NCBI GenBank assembly: GCA_966248875.1
Contig: CBINBI010000001.1
Coordinates: forward strand, 1 to 64,000
From: Dokdonella_A sp966248875
GTDB lineage: Bacteria > Pseudomonadota > Gammaproteobacteria > Xanthomonadales > Rhodanobacteraceae
DNA length: 64,000 nt
Direction: 5' to 3'
Below are positions 25,007 to 33,807 of the stretch, in pieces. Made by a program: the position numbers and the translations under genes. The notes under the pieces are model-generated. The model searched no databases and was not told the DNA's origin. It saw only the letters and a program-made list of their open reading frames with translations. Numbering within the stretch: position 1 is the first letter of the stretch; the number at the start of each line of letters is the position of its first letter.

Positions 25007-27784
25007 TCAATGCGCCTCGTCCCAGTTGGCGCCGACGCCGATGTCGACGACGAGCGGGACCGAAAGCTCGGCGGCCGCCGCCATCCGCTCGCGGACGCCC
25101 GCGCTGACGGCCTCGATGCAGTCCTCACGGACTTCGAACACGAGCTCGTCGTGCACCTGCATCACCATGTGCGCGGGCTGCTCCTCGTCGATCAGCCAGG
25201 CGTCCACCGCGATCATCGCCCGCTTGATGATGTCGGCGGCGGTGCCCTGCATCGGCGCGTTGATGGCCGCCCGCTCGGCCCCGGAGCGCTGCACCTGGTT
25301 TCTGGAGTTGATGTAGTCCAGGTGCAGGCGGCGGCCGAACAGCGTTTCGACGTAGCCGTCGCGATGCGCCTTCTCACGCGTGCGGTCCATGAATTCACGC
25401 ACACCGGGGTAGCGCGAGAAGTAGCGCGCCATGTAGTCCTGCGCCTCGCCGCGGCCGACGCCGAGCTGGCGCGCGAGCCCGAACGCGCTCATGCCGTACA
25501 TGAGCCCGAAATTGATCGCCTTGGCGGCGCGGCGCTGGTTCGCGTCGACTTCGTCGAGCGGCAGCCCGAACACCTCGGCCGCCGTGGCACGGTGGATGTC
25601 CTGATTGGCCTGGAACGCCGCGAGCAGGCCGCTGTCGCCGGAAAGGTGCGCCATGATGCGCAGCTCGATCTGCGAATAGTCCGCCGCGACGATCTTCCAT
25701 CCCGGTGGAGCAACGAAGGCCTGACGGATGCGCCGGCCTTCCTCGGTGCGGATCGGGATGTTCTGCAGATTGGGGTCGGCCGAGGACAACCGCCCTGTCG
25801 CGGCCGTCGCCTGGTTGTAGTTCGTGTGCACACGGCCGGTGCGAGGGTTGACGTTGTCGGCGAGCTTCTCGGTGTAGGTCGAGCGCAGCTTCGCGAGTCC
25901 GCGGTATTCGAGGATCATGCGCGGCAACGCGTGATCGTTCGCGATCGCCTCCAGTGCTTCCTCGTTGGTCGACGGCTGGCCGCTCGGCGTCTTCAGCACC
26001 GCCGGCAGCTTCAGCTCATCGAACAGGATGGCCTGCAACTGCTTGGGCGAGTCGAGGCTGAAGCTGCGGCCGGCGATCGCGTAGGCCTGCTCGGTGATCT
26101 CGTGCATGCGCCGGGCGAGCTCGCTGCTCTGCCGCTTCAGCGCGCCCGTGTCGATCAGGACGCCAGTCTGCTCCATGCGCGCCAGCACCGGCACGAGCGG
26201 CATCTCGATCGTCTCGTAGACGCTGCGTAGCCCCGGCTCCGCCTGCAGCTTCTGGTACAGCGCGCGGTGCAGGCGCAGCGTGATGTCGGCATCCTCGGCC
26301 GCATACTTGCACGCGGTTTCGATGTCGACCTGCGAGAACGGAATCTGCTTCGCGCCCTTGCCGGCCACCTCTTCGTACGGAATCGTCTCGTACGCGAGGT
26401 GGCGCTTGGCGAGCGAGTCCATGTCGTGCCGCGACGCGGTGGAGTTCAGCACGTACGATTCGAGCATGGTATCGTGCGCGATGCCGCGCATCGTGATGCC
26501 GTACGTCGACAGCACGTTCGCGTCGTACTTCGTGTTCTGCCCGATCTTCGGCCGGTCGGCATCCTCGAGCACCGGCTTCAGGCGGCTCAGCACGTCGTCG
26601 CGGCCGAGTTGTGACGGCGTGCTGGGACAATCATGGCCGAGCGGAATGTACGCGGCTTCCTTCGGCGCGACCGCGACCGAAATGCCGATGATCGTGGCCT
26701 GCATCGGGTCCAGCGAATCGGTCTCGACGTCGAGCGTGATCGCCTCGGCCGTGCGCAGCTTCTCGATCCACGCCTCGAGCTGATCGGCGGTCGTGACCAG
26801 CGTGTACTCGCCGGGACCCTGCAGCGCGGGATCGACCTCGATCTTCGGCGCCGGCGCGATGTCGATGGCGCGCACGCCGAATTCCCTGTGCGTCGGCACG
26901 TCCGCGGCAGGGATGTCGCGGCCGCCGCGCGCCTCGGCGGAATCGAGCTCCTTGAGTGCCGCGCTGAACTCGTAGCGCTTGTAGAGTGTGCGTAGCGTCT
27001 CGACGTCGCGCGCGCGCAGCACGAGGTCGCGCGGGGCGACGTCGAGCGCGCAATCGGTCTTGATCGTCGCCAGCTGCCGGGACAGCGGCAGCTGCGGCAG
27101 CGCGCGACGCAAATTCTCGCCGATCTTGCCGCCGATCCTGTCCGCGTTCGCCATCACGCCGTCGAGCGAGCCGTACTCGGCGAGCCATTTCGCCGCGGTC
27201 TTCGGGCCGCACTTCTCGACGCCCGGAATGTTGTCGATGCTGTCGCCCATCAGCGCCAGCATGTCGACGATGCGTGACGGCGGCACGCCGAACTTCTCGA
27301 CGACGCCGGCTTCGTCGAGCGTCGTGTTGCTCATCGTGTTGACCAGCACGATGCCGGGACCGACGAGCTGCGCGAAATCCTTGTCGCCGGTCGAGACGGT
27401 GACGTCGATGCCTTCCCGCGCGGCCTGCACGGCGAGTGTGCCGATCACGTCGTCCGCCTCGACGCCTTCGACGCGCAGGATCGGAAAGCCGAGCGCCTCG
27501 ACGATGGCCAGCATCGGCTCGACTTGCGCCGCGAGCGGATCGGGCATCGCTTCACGGTTCGCCTTGTACTCGGCGTAGAGATCGTCGCGGAACGTCCGGC
27601 CCGGCGCGTCCTGCACGAACGCGGCGTAGTCGGGTTTCGAGTTCAGCGTCGCCCGCAGCATGTTGACGACGCCGAACAGCGCGCCGGTCGGCTCGCCGGC
27701 CGAATTCGTGAGCGGCGGCAGCGCGTGGAACGCGCGATACAGATACGATGAACCGTCGATGAGGACGAGCCGGGGACGCGACAT
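25007..27784 (-). CDS. polA: DNA polymerase I
   Basis: Repair and Okazaki-fragment polymerase of 925 residues; the ATG at 27784 fits the conserved start MSRPRLVLIDGSSYLYRAFHALPPL. The 5'-3' exonuclease domain (1-300) has EGVEADDVIGTLA and DKDFAQLV. The 3'-5' exonuclease domain (about 330-520) keeps the DxE motif in ITLDVETDSLDP. The polymerase domain (about 520-925) has YSQIELRIMAHLSGD (motif A), RRAAKAINFGLMYGMSAFGL (motif B) and QVHDELVFEV (motif C). Divergent from the DUF2782 gene, with 182 bp between them. Confidence 0.97.
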   Translation of the reverse strand: MSRPRLVLIDGSSYLYRAFHALPPLTNSAGEPTGALFGVVNMLRATLNSKPDYAAFVQDAPGRTFRDDLYAEYKANREAMPDPLAAQVEPMLAIVEALGFPILRVEGVEADDVIGTLAVQAAREGIDVTVSTGDKDFAQLVGPGIVLVNTMSNTTLDEAGVVEKFGVPPSRIVDMLALMGDSIDNIPGVEKCGPKTAAKWLAEYGSLDGVMANADRIGGKIGENLRRALPQLPLSRQLATIKTDCALDVAPRDLVLRARDVETLRTLYKRYEFSAALKELDSAEARGGRDIPAADVPTHREFGVRAIDIAPAPKIEVDPALQGPGEYTLVTTADQLEAWIEKLRTAEAITLDVETDSLDPMQATIIGISVAVAPKEAAYIPLGHDCPSTPSQLGRDDVLSRLKPVLEDADRPKIGQNTKYDANVLSTYGITMRGIAHDTMLESYVLNSTASRHDMDSLAKRHLAYETIPYEEVAGKGAKQIPFSQVDIETACKYAAEDADITLRLHRALYQKLQAEPGLRSVYETIEMPLVPVLARMEQTGVLIDTGALKRQSSELARRMHEITEQAYAIAGRSFSLDSPKQLQAILFDELKLPAVLKTPSGQPSTNEEALEAIANDHALPRMILEYRGLAKLRSTYTEKLADNVNPRTGRVHTNYNQATAATGRLSSADPNLQNIPIRTEEGRRIRQAFVAPPGWKIVAADYSQIELRIMAHLSGDSGLLAAFQANQDIHRATAAEVFGLPLDEVDANQRRAAKAINFGLMYGMSAFGLARQLGVGRGEAQDYMARYFSRYPGVREFMDRTREKAHRDGYVETLFGRRLHLDYINSRNQVQRSGAERAAINAPMQGTAADIIKRAMIAVDAWLIDEEQPAHMVMQVHDELVFEVREDCIEAVSAGVRERMAAAAELSVPLVVDIGVGANWDEAH

Positions 27785-27966
27785 GGAAGACCTTGCGAGC
27801 GGAGCCGCCGCGAGCCTGTCAGGCGGCCGCGGCGATTGTAACGCGCAGGCCGGTGCCACGAGCGGCCCGCGACGCGACGCCGTGCCGCACCGTCCTGTGA
27901 CGTGCACGCGAAACGATTCATCGAGGCTCTGCTAGGCTTGGATCGTCGGCACCAGGGAGAGTCGTC

Positions 27967-28449
27967 ATGCGCACCTTCAGCCGCTTCGCTCCGCTTGGGA
28001 TGATGCTCGTCTGCGCGCTGGCTCTCGCCGCGCCGCCCGAGCTGAAGGGCCCGCCGATCGAGGCGCCGCCTCCGCCGGGCATCGACGATCCCGGTGTGAA
28101 GAGCGCAGCGCCGCTCGAAGCGCAGGAGGCTGCGCCTGCGCCCGCCGGTGCCGAAGATCCACTCGCGCCGCTGCCCAAGCCCGACACGCGCCTCGTTCGC
28201 GACAAGGCCGCCCGCACGAACGCAGCGACCAGCGAGCGCGTCGCGGCCAGCGAAGTGACGACACGCAGGCAAGGCACCGATACCGTCGAGGAATATCGCC
28301 AGAACGGCCGCGTCTGGATGATCCGCATCGTGCCGCAGAACGGGCCGGTGCAGACCTTCATGGACACGACCGGCAACGGCCGCCTCACGCGCGATCCGCA
28401 GGAAGGGCCTGTCTCGCCGGTGTACTACACGCTGTACGAGTGGAACTGA
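27967..28449 (+). CDS. DUF2782 exported protein
   Basis: A 160-residue protein with a signal peptide (MRTFSRFAPLGMMLVCALALA). A Pro/Ala-rich linker (about 22-75) follows, then the DUF2782 core (VEEYRQNGRVWMIRIVPQNGPVQTFMDTTGNGRL) near the C-terminus. The family is commonly encoded next to polA in gammaproteobacteria. Its function is unknown; probably periplasmic. Confidence 0.88.
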   Translation: MRTFSRFAPLGMMLVCALALAAPPELKGPPIEAPPPPGIDDPGVKSAAPLEAQEAAPAPAGAEDPLAPLPKPDTRLVRDKAARTNAATSERVAASEVTTRRQGTDTVEEYRQNGRVWMIRIVPQNGPVQTFMDTTGNGRLTRDPQEGPVSPVYYTLYEWN

Positions 28450-28464
28450 CGCGAGCCTCGTCGC

Positions 28465-29391
28465 TCACTCCGCCAGCCAGTCCCTCGGCTGCAGATACTC
28501 CGTGAGCCGCGCCTCGGCACTGCCCGCCTCGGGCACGTAGCCGTACTCGAAGCGCACGCGCGGCGGCAGCGACATCAGGATCGACTCCGTGCGGCCTCCC
28601 GACTGCAGCCCGAACAGCGTGCCGCGGTCGTACACGAGATTGAATTCGACATAGCGGCCGCGGCGGTACAGCTGGAACTCGCGTTCGCGCTCGCCGTACG
28701 GCGTCGCCTTGCGCCGATCGACGATCGGCAGATAGGCATCGAGAAAGCCGTTGCCGACCGCCTGCGTCAGCGCGAAGCAGCGTTCGAAGCCGCCGGCGTC
28801 GAGGTCGTCGTAGAAGATCCCGCCGACGCCGCGCGTCTCGCCGCGATGCCTGAGACAGAAATATTCATCACACCACGTCTTGTAGCGCGGATAGACATCG
28901 CTGCCGAACGGCGCGCAGAGATCGCGCGCGACGCGATGCCAGTGCACGACGTCCTCGTCGAACGGATAGAACGGCGTGAGATCGAAGCCGCCGCCGAACC
29001 ACCACACCGTCGGCGCATCTTCCGCGCGCGCTTCGAAGTAGCGCACGTTCATGTGCGATGTAGGAACGTATGGATTCTCCGGATGCAGCACCAGCGACAC
29101 GCCGAGCGCAGTCCATGCGCGCCCGGCGATGGCCGGACGATGCGCGCTCGCCGACGGCGGCAGTGCGGCGCCGGCGACTTCGGAAAATCCGACGCCGGCC
29201 TGTTCGAACACGGCGCCCCGCTTCAGCACGCGCGAGCGTCCGCCACCGCCTTCGGCGCGCGTCCACGTATCTTCGGCAAAGCGGGCTCGGCCGTCGATCG
29301 CTTCGAGCCGCGCGCAGATGCGATCCTGCAGATCGCGCAGGAACGCGCGTACCGGAGCGACGTGGGCGGCCGTGGCGTCGGTTTCGCTCAT
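28465..29391 (-). CDS. hemF: Oxygen-dependent coproporphyrinogen III oxidase
   Basis: Converts coproporphyrinogen III to protoporphyrinogen IX with O2 in heme synthesis. From the ATG at 29391 it has 308 residues, normal for HemF. Signatures are NPYVPTSHMNVRYFEA, WWFGGGFDLTPFYPFDEDVVHWH, YKTWCDEYFCLRHRGETRGVGGIFYDDL, and the C-terminal YVEFNLVYDRGTLFGLQSGGRTESILMSLPP. It is convergent with the DUF2782 gene, with 15 bp between stops. Confidence 0.97.
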   Translation of the reverse strand: MSETDATAAHVAPVRAFLRDLQDRICARLEAIDGRARFAEDTWTRAEGGGGRSRVLKRGAVFEQAGVGFSEVAGAALPPSASAHRPAIAGRAWTALGVSLVLHPENPYVPTSHMNVRYFEARAEDAPTVWWFGGGFDLTPFYPFDEDVVHWHRVARDLCAPFGSDVYPRYKTWCDEYFCLRHRGETRGVGGIFYDDLDAGGFERCFALTQAVGNGFLDAYLPIVDRRKATPYGEREREFQLYRRGRYVEFNLVYDRGTLFGLQSGGRTESILMSLPPRVRFEYGYVPEAGSAEARLTEYLQPRDWLAE

Positions 29392-29617
29392 GGGATCGGA
29401 TCGTCCGCGAATGAAGCGCGATGGTAGCAAGGCTCACGCCGCCCGGTCGGCGCGCGGGCAGCGGAGCGATGATCGCCGCGAACCACGCGCACGTTCCTGC
29501 TACCTGCTCGTCTTCGCAATCGCAGACGCTCGGTCTCGGCGCGATCGGTCACGCGGCAACCGGCCTGCGCCGTACCCGTATGTCATACTTCGGCCGCCTC
29601 GCCGGATCCGACGACGC

Positions 29618-30820
29618 GTGCCTACTCGTATCGCCCCCCTCGCCATCACCGCCTTCACCGCGACATCGGCGCTCGGCCACGGCCGCGCCGCGCACGCCGA
29701 GGCATTGCTCAACGATCGCGGCGGGCTCAGGCCCAACGATTTCACCCGCGTGCCGCTCGCCTGCGCGATCGGCCGCGTCGACGGCCTCGAATCGACGCCG
29801 TTGCCGCCCGAGTTTGCCGAATACGACGGCCGCAACAATCGTCTCGCCTGGCGCGGCCTCGCTGCCGACGGCTTCCTCGACGCGGCGCGCGCGTGCATCG
29901 AACGCCACGGCGCCGATCGCGTCGCGCTCGTCGTCGCGACGTCGACGTCGAGCATCGGCGCGACCGAGGAAGGCTATCGCGAGCTCGAAGGAAATCGTTT
30001 GCCTGCGCGCCTGCGCCATCCGCCGCTGCACACGCCGCACTCGCCCGGCCTCTTTCTCCAGGCCGTGCTCGGCACGCGCGGCCCATGCCTCACGGTCGCC
30101 ACCGCCTGCTCGTCGAGCGCGAAGATCTTCGCGAAGGCCGAGCGCATGATCCGCATCGGCGTCGTCGACGCCGCGATCCTCGCCGGCGTCGACACGCTCT
30201 GCGACAGCGTGCTGTTCGGCTTCAACGCGCTCGAGCTCGTCGCGCCGGAGCCGTGCCAGCCGTTCGATCCCGGGCGCAAAGGCATCTCGATCGGCGAGGC
30301 GGCCGGGTTCGCGCTGCTCGAGCGCGGCGGCGACACGCACGCACCGCGGCTGATCGGCTACGGCGAATCGTCCGACGCCTACCATATGTCGACGCCGCAT
30401 CCCGAAGGCCTCGGCGCGCGCCTCGCGATCACCGATGCGCTGGCGCGCTCGGGACTCGCGCCCGGCGACGTCGACTACGTGAACCTGCACGGCACGGCGA
30501 CGCTGAAGAACGATGCGGTCGAGGCGGCGCTGATCGCCGACGTCTTTCCGCCGAACGTGCGCGTCAGTGCCACCAAGGGTTTCACCGGACATACGCTGGG
30601 TGCCGCCGGCATTCTCGAGGCCGTGCTGACGCTCATCGCCATGGAACACGGCATCGTGCCGTCGACCTTGAACAGCCGCGAAGCAGAGCCGGCCTGTGCC
30701 GCGTGGCTCGCGCTCAGCCGCGAAGAGCGCCCGATCCGCGTCGCGCTCAGCAATTCGTTCGGGTTCGGCGGCAGCAACTGCGCGCTCGCGTTCGCGACCG
30801 CAGCGCGTGCCGTGTCATGA
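29618..30820 (+). CDS. Beta-ketoacyl-ACP synthase of aryl polyene type
   Basis: The start chosen is the GTG at 29618, giving 400 residues that begin directly with the thiolase fold (PLAITAFTATSALGHG). The catalytic triad is complete: C164 in TVATACSSSAK, His in VNLHGTATLKND, and His in SATKGFTGHTLGAAGI. The C-terminal NSFGFGGSNCALAF is typical of condensing enzymes. It overlaps the chain-length factor gene (ATGA), an arrangement characteristic of aryl polyene and xanthomonadin clusters, where it would extend the chain on an acyl carrier protein. Confidence 0.85.
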   Translation: MPTRIAPLAITAFTATSALGHGRAAHAEALLNDRGGLRPNDFTRVPLACAIGRVDGLESTPLPPEFAEYDGRNNRLAWRGLAADGFLDAARACIERHGADRVALVVATSTSSIGATEEGYRELEGNRLPARLRHPPLHTPHSPGLFLQAVLGTRGPCLTVATACSSSAKIFAKAERMIRIGVVDAAILAGVDTLCDSVLFGFNALELVAPEPCQPFDPGRKGISIGEAAGFALLERGGDTHAPRLIGYGESSDAYHMSTPHPEGLGARLAITDALARSGLAPGDVDYVNLHGTATLKNDAVEAALIADVFPPNVRVSATKGFTGHTLGAAGILEAVLTLIAMEHGIVPSTLNSREAEPACAAWLALSREERPIRVALSNSFGFGGSNCALAFATAARAVS

Positions 30821-31617
30821 ACACCCTCAACGTCCACATCGACGGCATCGGCTTCTGGGCACCAGGCTTGCCCGACTGGGCCGCCTTCGCGCGCGCGCTC
30901 GATGGCGGCGAGCCTGCGATATCCAGTGACGCCGCGCGTCCCGTGCCGACCGTGCTGCCTCCTGCCGAAAGGCGCCGCGCGCCGGAACCGGTCCTCGTCG
31001 CCAGCGAAGCCGCCGGCCAGGCCTGCGCGATGGCTGGCCGCGACGCCTCCGAGCTGGCTTCGGTCTTCACGTCGACGCACGGCGATCTCGTCATCACCGA
31101 CGCGATGTGCGCAACACTCGCCGCCGATCCACGCGAGCTTTCGCCGACCCGCTTCCACAATTCGGTGCACAACGCGCCTGCGGGGTACTGGACCGTCGCG
31201 GTGCACTGCCATGCGACCGCGACCGCGATCAGCGCCGAACGCGGCAGCTTCGCCGCGGGCCTGCTCGAAGCCGCAATCGAAGTCGTTGCCGAAGGCGAGC
31301 CTGTGCTGCTCGCCGCGTACGACATCGCCGCGCGCGGCCCGCTCGCCGAGGTTGCGCCGAGCGGCATTCCGTTTGCCGTCGCGTTCGTGCTGAGCCCGGC
31401 GCGCGGCGCGCTTTCGCTCGCGAGCCTCGCGCTTGCAACCCTGCCCGAGCGCGGCGGCGACAAAACTTTTTCCGTTCCGGCCATCGAACCGCTGCTCACG
31501 AATCCCATGGCCGCGCAGGCGCTGCCGCTGCTCGTCGTGCTCGCCCGCCGGCAACCGGCCGTCCTCCGGCTCATCGCCGGCGAGCACACCGCATTGCGTG
31601 TCGAGGTGTCGCCGTGA
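30817..31617 (+). CDS. Beta-ketoacyl synthase chain-length factor (ketosynthase-like, inactive)
   Basis: A 266-residue protein with only the N-terminal ketosynthase half. RFHNSVHNAPAGYWTVAVHCHATATAISAERGSFAAGLLEAAIE corresponds to the active-site region of condensing enzymes, but the nucleophilic Cys motif (ACSS) is absent. This is the expected state of ApeC-like chain-length factors that pair with an active ketosynthase. It overlaps the ketosynthase gene by 4 bp and the next glycosyltransferase gene by GTGA, so the three are co-translated. Confidence 0.82.
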   Translation: MNTLNVHIDGIGFWAPGLPDWAAFARALDGGEPAISSDAARPVPTVLPPAERRRAPEPVLVASEAAGQACAMAGRDASELASVFTSTHGDLVITDAMCATLAADPRELSPTRFHNSVHNAPAGYWTVAVHCHATATAISAERGSFAAGLLEAAIEVVAEGEPVLLAAYDIAARGPLAEVAPSGIPFAVAFVLSPARGALSLASLALATLPERGGDKTFSVPAIEPLLTNPMAAQALPLLVVLARRQPAVLRLIAGEHTALRVEVSP

Positions 31618-32411
31618 GTGCGACCGATCCGCATCGCATCGCGGTCGTGATTCCGGCGCTCAACGAAGAGCGCGCGATACGCGGCATCGTCGAATCGGCG
31701 CTCGCGATCTGTCCCAACGTCATCGTCGTCGACGACGGCTCGACGGACGCGACCTGCGAGCGCATCGCGGATCTTCCGATCACGCTGATCCGCCATCGGA
31801 CTTCGCTCGGCAAGGGCCAGGGCCTGCGCGACGGCTTCCGCGCCGCGCGCGCCGCGGGCTTCGATGCCGTCGTCACGATGGACGGCGATGGCCAGCACCT
31901 CGCCGCCGACATTCCGCGCCTGCTCGCCGCGGCGCGCCGCTATCCCGAGCATCTCGTGATCGGCGCGCGCATCCGCAACCGCGAAAACCAGCCGGCCGCG
32001 CGCCGGCGCGCCAACGATTTCGCCGACTGGGGCATTTCCTGGGGCTGCGGCGTGCCGGTGGCCGATACGCAGAGCGGCCAGCGCTACTATCCGTCCGCTG
32101 CGCTCGATCTCGCCGACATCGCCGCCGACGATTTCGTGTTCGAGGCCGCGGTGCTGATCGCCGCCGCGCGCGAGAAACGCGTCGGCATCGTCTCGGTGCC
32201 GATCGAATCGCGCTACCACGGCGAATTCCGCACCAGCCACTTCCGGCCCGTGCGCGACGTCGCACGCATCACCTGGTACACGATCAAGCGCGTGTGGGCG
32301 TACGGCAACATGGTGGAAAGCTATCGCCGTTCGCACGCGACGCCGCCGCTGATTTACGATCCCGAAGCGGCGACGCTGGCCGGAGAGGCGCCGGTCGAAG
32401 GGAGCCGTTGA
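31614..32411 (+). CDS. GT2 glycosyltransferase, aryl-polyene-cluster type
   Basis: Starts at GTG 31614, overlapping the chain-length factor stop; 265 residues. The GT-A motif set is VVIPALNEERAIRGIVESAL, VIVVDDGSTDAT, SLGKGQGLRDGFRAA and VVTMDGDGQHLAADIPRLL (DxD). The late stretch SGQRYYPSAALDLADIAADDFVFEAAVLIAAAREKRVGIVSVPI resembles dolichol-phosphate-mannose-synthase-like enzymes of aryl polyene clusters. In that setting it would add a sugar or lipid-linked sugar to the polyene. Confidence 0.8.
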   Translation: MSATDPHRIAVVIPALNEERAIRGIVESALAICPNVIVVDDGSTDATCERIADLPITLIRHRTSLGKGQGLRDGFRAARAAGFDAVVTMDGDGQHLAADIPRLLAAARRYPEHLVIGARIRNRENQPAARRRANDFADWGISWGCGVPVADTQSGQRYYPSAALDLADIAADDFVFEAAVLIAAAREKRVGIVSVPIESRYHGEFRTSHFRPVRDVARITWYTIKRVWAYGNMVESYRRSHATPPLIYDPEAATLAGEAPVEGSR

Positions 32412-32489
32412 CCCGCACCGGGTGCTTCCGGCCCGGCTTGCGGCGAAGTCCGCGCGATTCGCCGCGCACGCTGCAACAGGGAGCACCGC

Positions 32490-33746
32490 GTGAGCCAGAT
32501 GCCTCAGCTTCTGTTGCAGCTCGCCGTCATTCTCGCGACCGCACGCCTGCTCGCGCTCGTGCTCGGCCGTTTTGGCCAGCCGCCAGTGATCGGTGAAATG
32601 ATCGCCGGCATCGCGCTCGGGCCGATCGTGTTCGGCGCGCTCGCGCCGGAGACGCATGCCTGGCTGTTTCCGCGCGAGAAGCTCGCAGCGCTCGAAGGCC
32701 TGAGCGAAGTCGGACTGGTGCTTTTCATGTTTGTCGTCGGCGCCGAAATCCGCGCACCGGCAGGCGCGCACGGCCGGTTCGCCTCGGCGGGCTGGATCGG
32801 CACGCTCGGTGTACTGCTGCCGATGGCGCTCGGTTTCGCCATCGCGCCGGCGCTGCACGCGCGCTTTGCGCCGGCGGGCATCGGGTTCTGGCCGTTCGCG
32901 CTGTTCATGGCGGTGTCGATGGCGATCACCGCGTTTCCGGTCATGGCGCGCATCCTCAAGGACGTCAGGCTGACACGCAGCGCGATCGGCCAGCTCGCGC
33001 TCGCGTCAGCGGCCATTGCCGACGCATTCGTATGGATCGTGCTCGCGCTGGTCGTTGCGCTGATCAGCGCACACGGCTGGGGCGACTTCGCGCGCACCCT
33101 CGTCGGCCTGGTCGCGATCGCGGCAATAGGCTTCGGGCTGCTGCGGCCGCTGATCGCCACACTGCTGGCACGGCACGCGTCCGACGGCAAGCCGGGCGGC
33201 GCGGTGCTGAGCCTGCTCCTGATCGGCACCTGCGCGATGGCCGCGGCGACCGAGTGGCTGGGTCTGCATCCGGTGTTCGGCGCATTCCTGTTCGGCGCCT
33301 GCCTGCCGCGCGACGATCGGCTGCTCGAAACGCTGATCGAGCGCATCGAGCACGTCGCGGTGCTGGTGCTGATGCCGGTGTTCTTCGCCCTCGCGGGGCT
33401 CGGCACCACGGCCGAGGCGTTCACCGGCGCCGGGCTGTCGGCGCTGCTGCTGATCTTGGCCGCCGCGATCGCCGGCAAGGTCCTCGGCGGCGGCGGCGGC
33501 GCGCGCATCGCCGGGCTCGGCTGGCGCGAAGCGGGTGCGGTCGGCTCGCTGATGAATGCGCGCGGCCTGATGGAGCTGATCGTCATGAAAGTCGGCCTCG
33601 ACGCCGGCGTGATCGGCTTTCCGGTCTTCACGATGCTGATGGTGATGGCGATCGTGACGACGCTGATGACGACGCCGATGCTGGCGCTGTTTCTGCGCGG
33701 CATGGCACCCGTCGAAGGCGCCGAGGAGCAGCAGTCCTCCCCGTGA
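32490..33746 (+). CDS. Cation:proton antiporter (CPA2 family)
   Basis: A 418-residue integral membrane protein with about 12-13 hydrophobic segments (PF00999 type). It starts at GTG 32490. Typical segments are QPPVIGEMIAGIALGPIVFG, GLVLFMFVVGAEI, SMAITAFPVMARIL, HPVFGAFLFGACLPRDDRLLE, and MNARGLMELIVMKVGLDAGVIG. There is no C-terminal TrkA-N domain, so it is of the short kind. It lies 78 bp after the glycosyltransferase and 61 bp before the halogenase; whether it belongs to the pigment pathway is uncertain. Confidence 0.88.
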   Translation: MSQMPQLLLQLAVILATARLLALVLGRFGQPPVIGEMIAGIALGPIVFGALAPETHAWLFPREKLAALEGLSEVGLVLFMFVVGAEIRAPAGAHGRFASAGWIGTLGVLLPMALGFAIAPALHARFAPAGIGFWPFALFMAVSMAITAFPVMARILKDVRLTRSAIGQLALASAAIADAFVWIVLALVVALISAHGWGDFARTLVGLVAIAAIGFGLLRPLIATLLARHASDGKPGGAVLSLLLIGTCAMAAATEWLGLHPVFGAFLFGACLPRDDRLLETLIERIEHVAVLVLMPVFFALAGLGTTAEAFTGAGLSALLLILAAAIAGKVLGGGGGARIAGLGWREAGAVGSLMNARGLMELIVMKVGLDAGVIGFPVFTMLMVMAIVTTLMTTPMLALFLRGMAPVEGAEEQQSSP

Positions 33747-33807
33747 ACGGCGCCGCGCGCGGGAGCACGAATGCGTGCACAATGGGTGCGTGCGGGGAGC
33801 GGAGCCG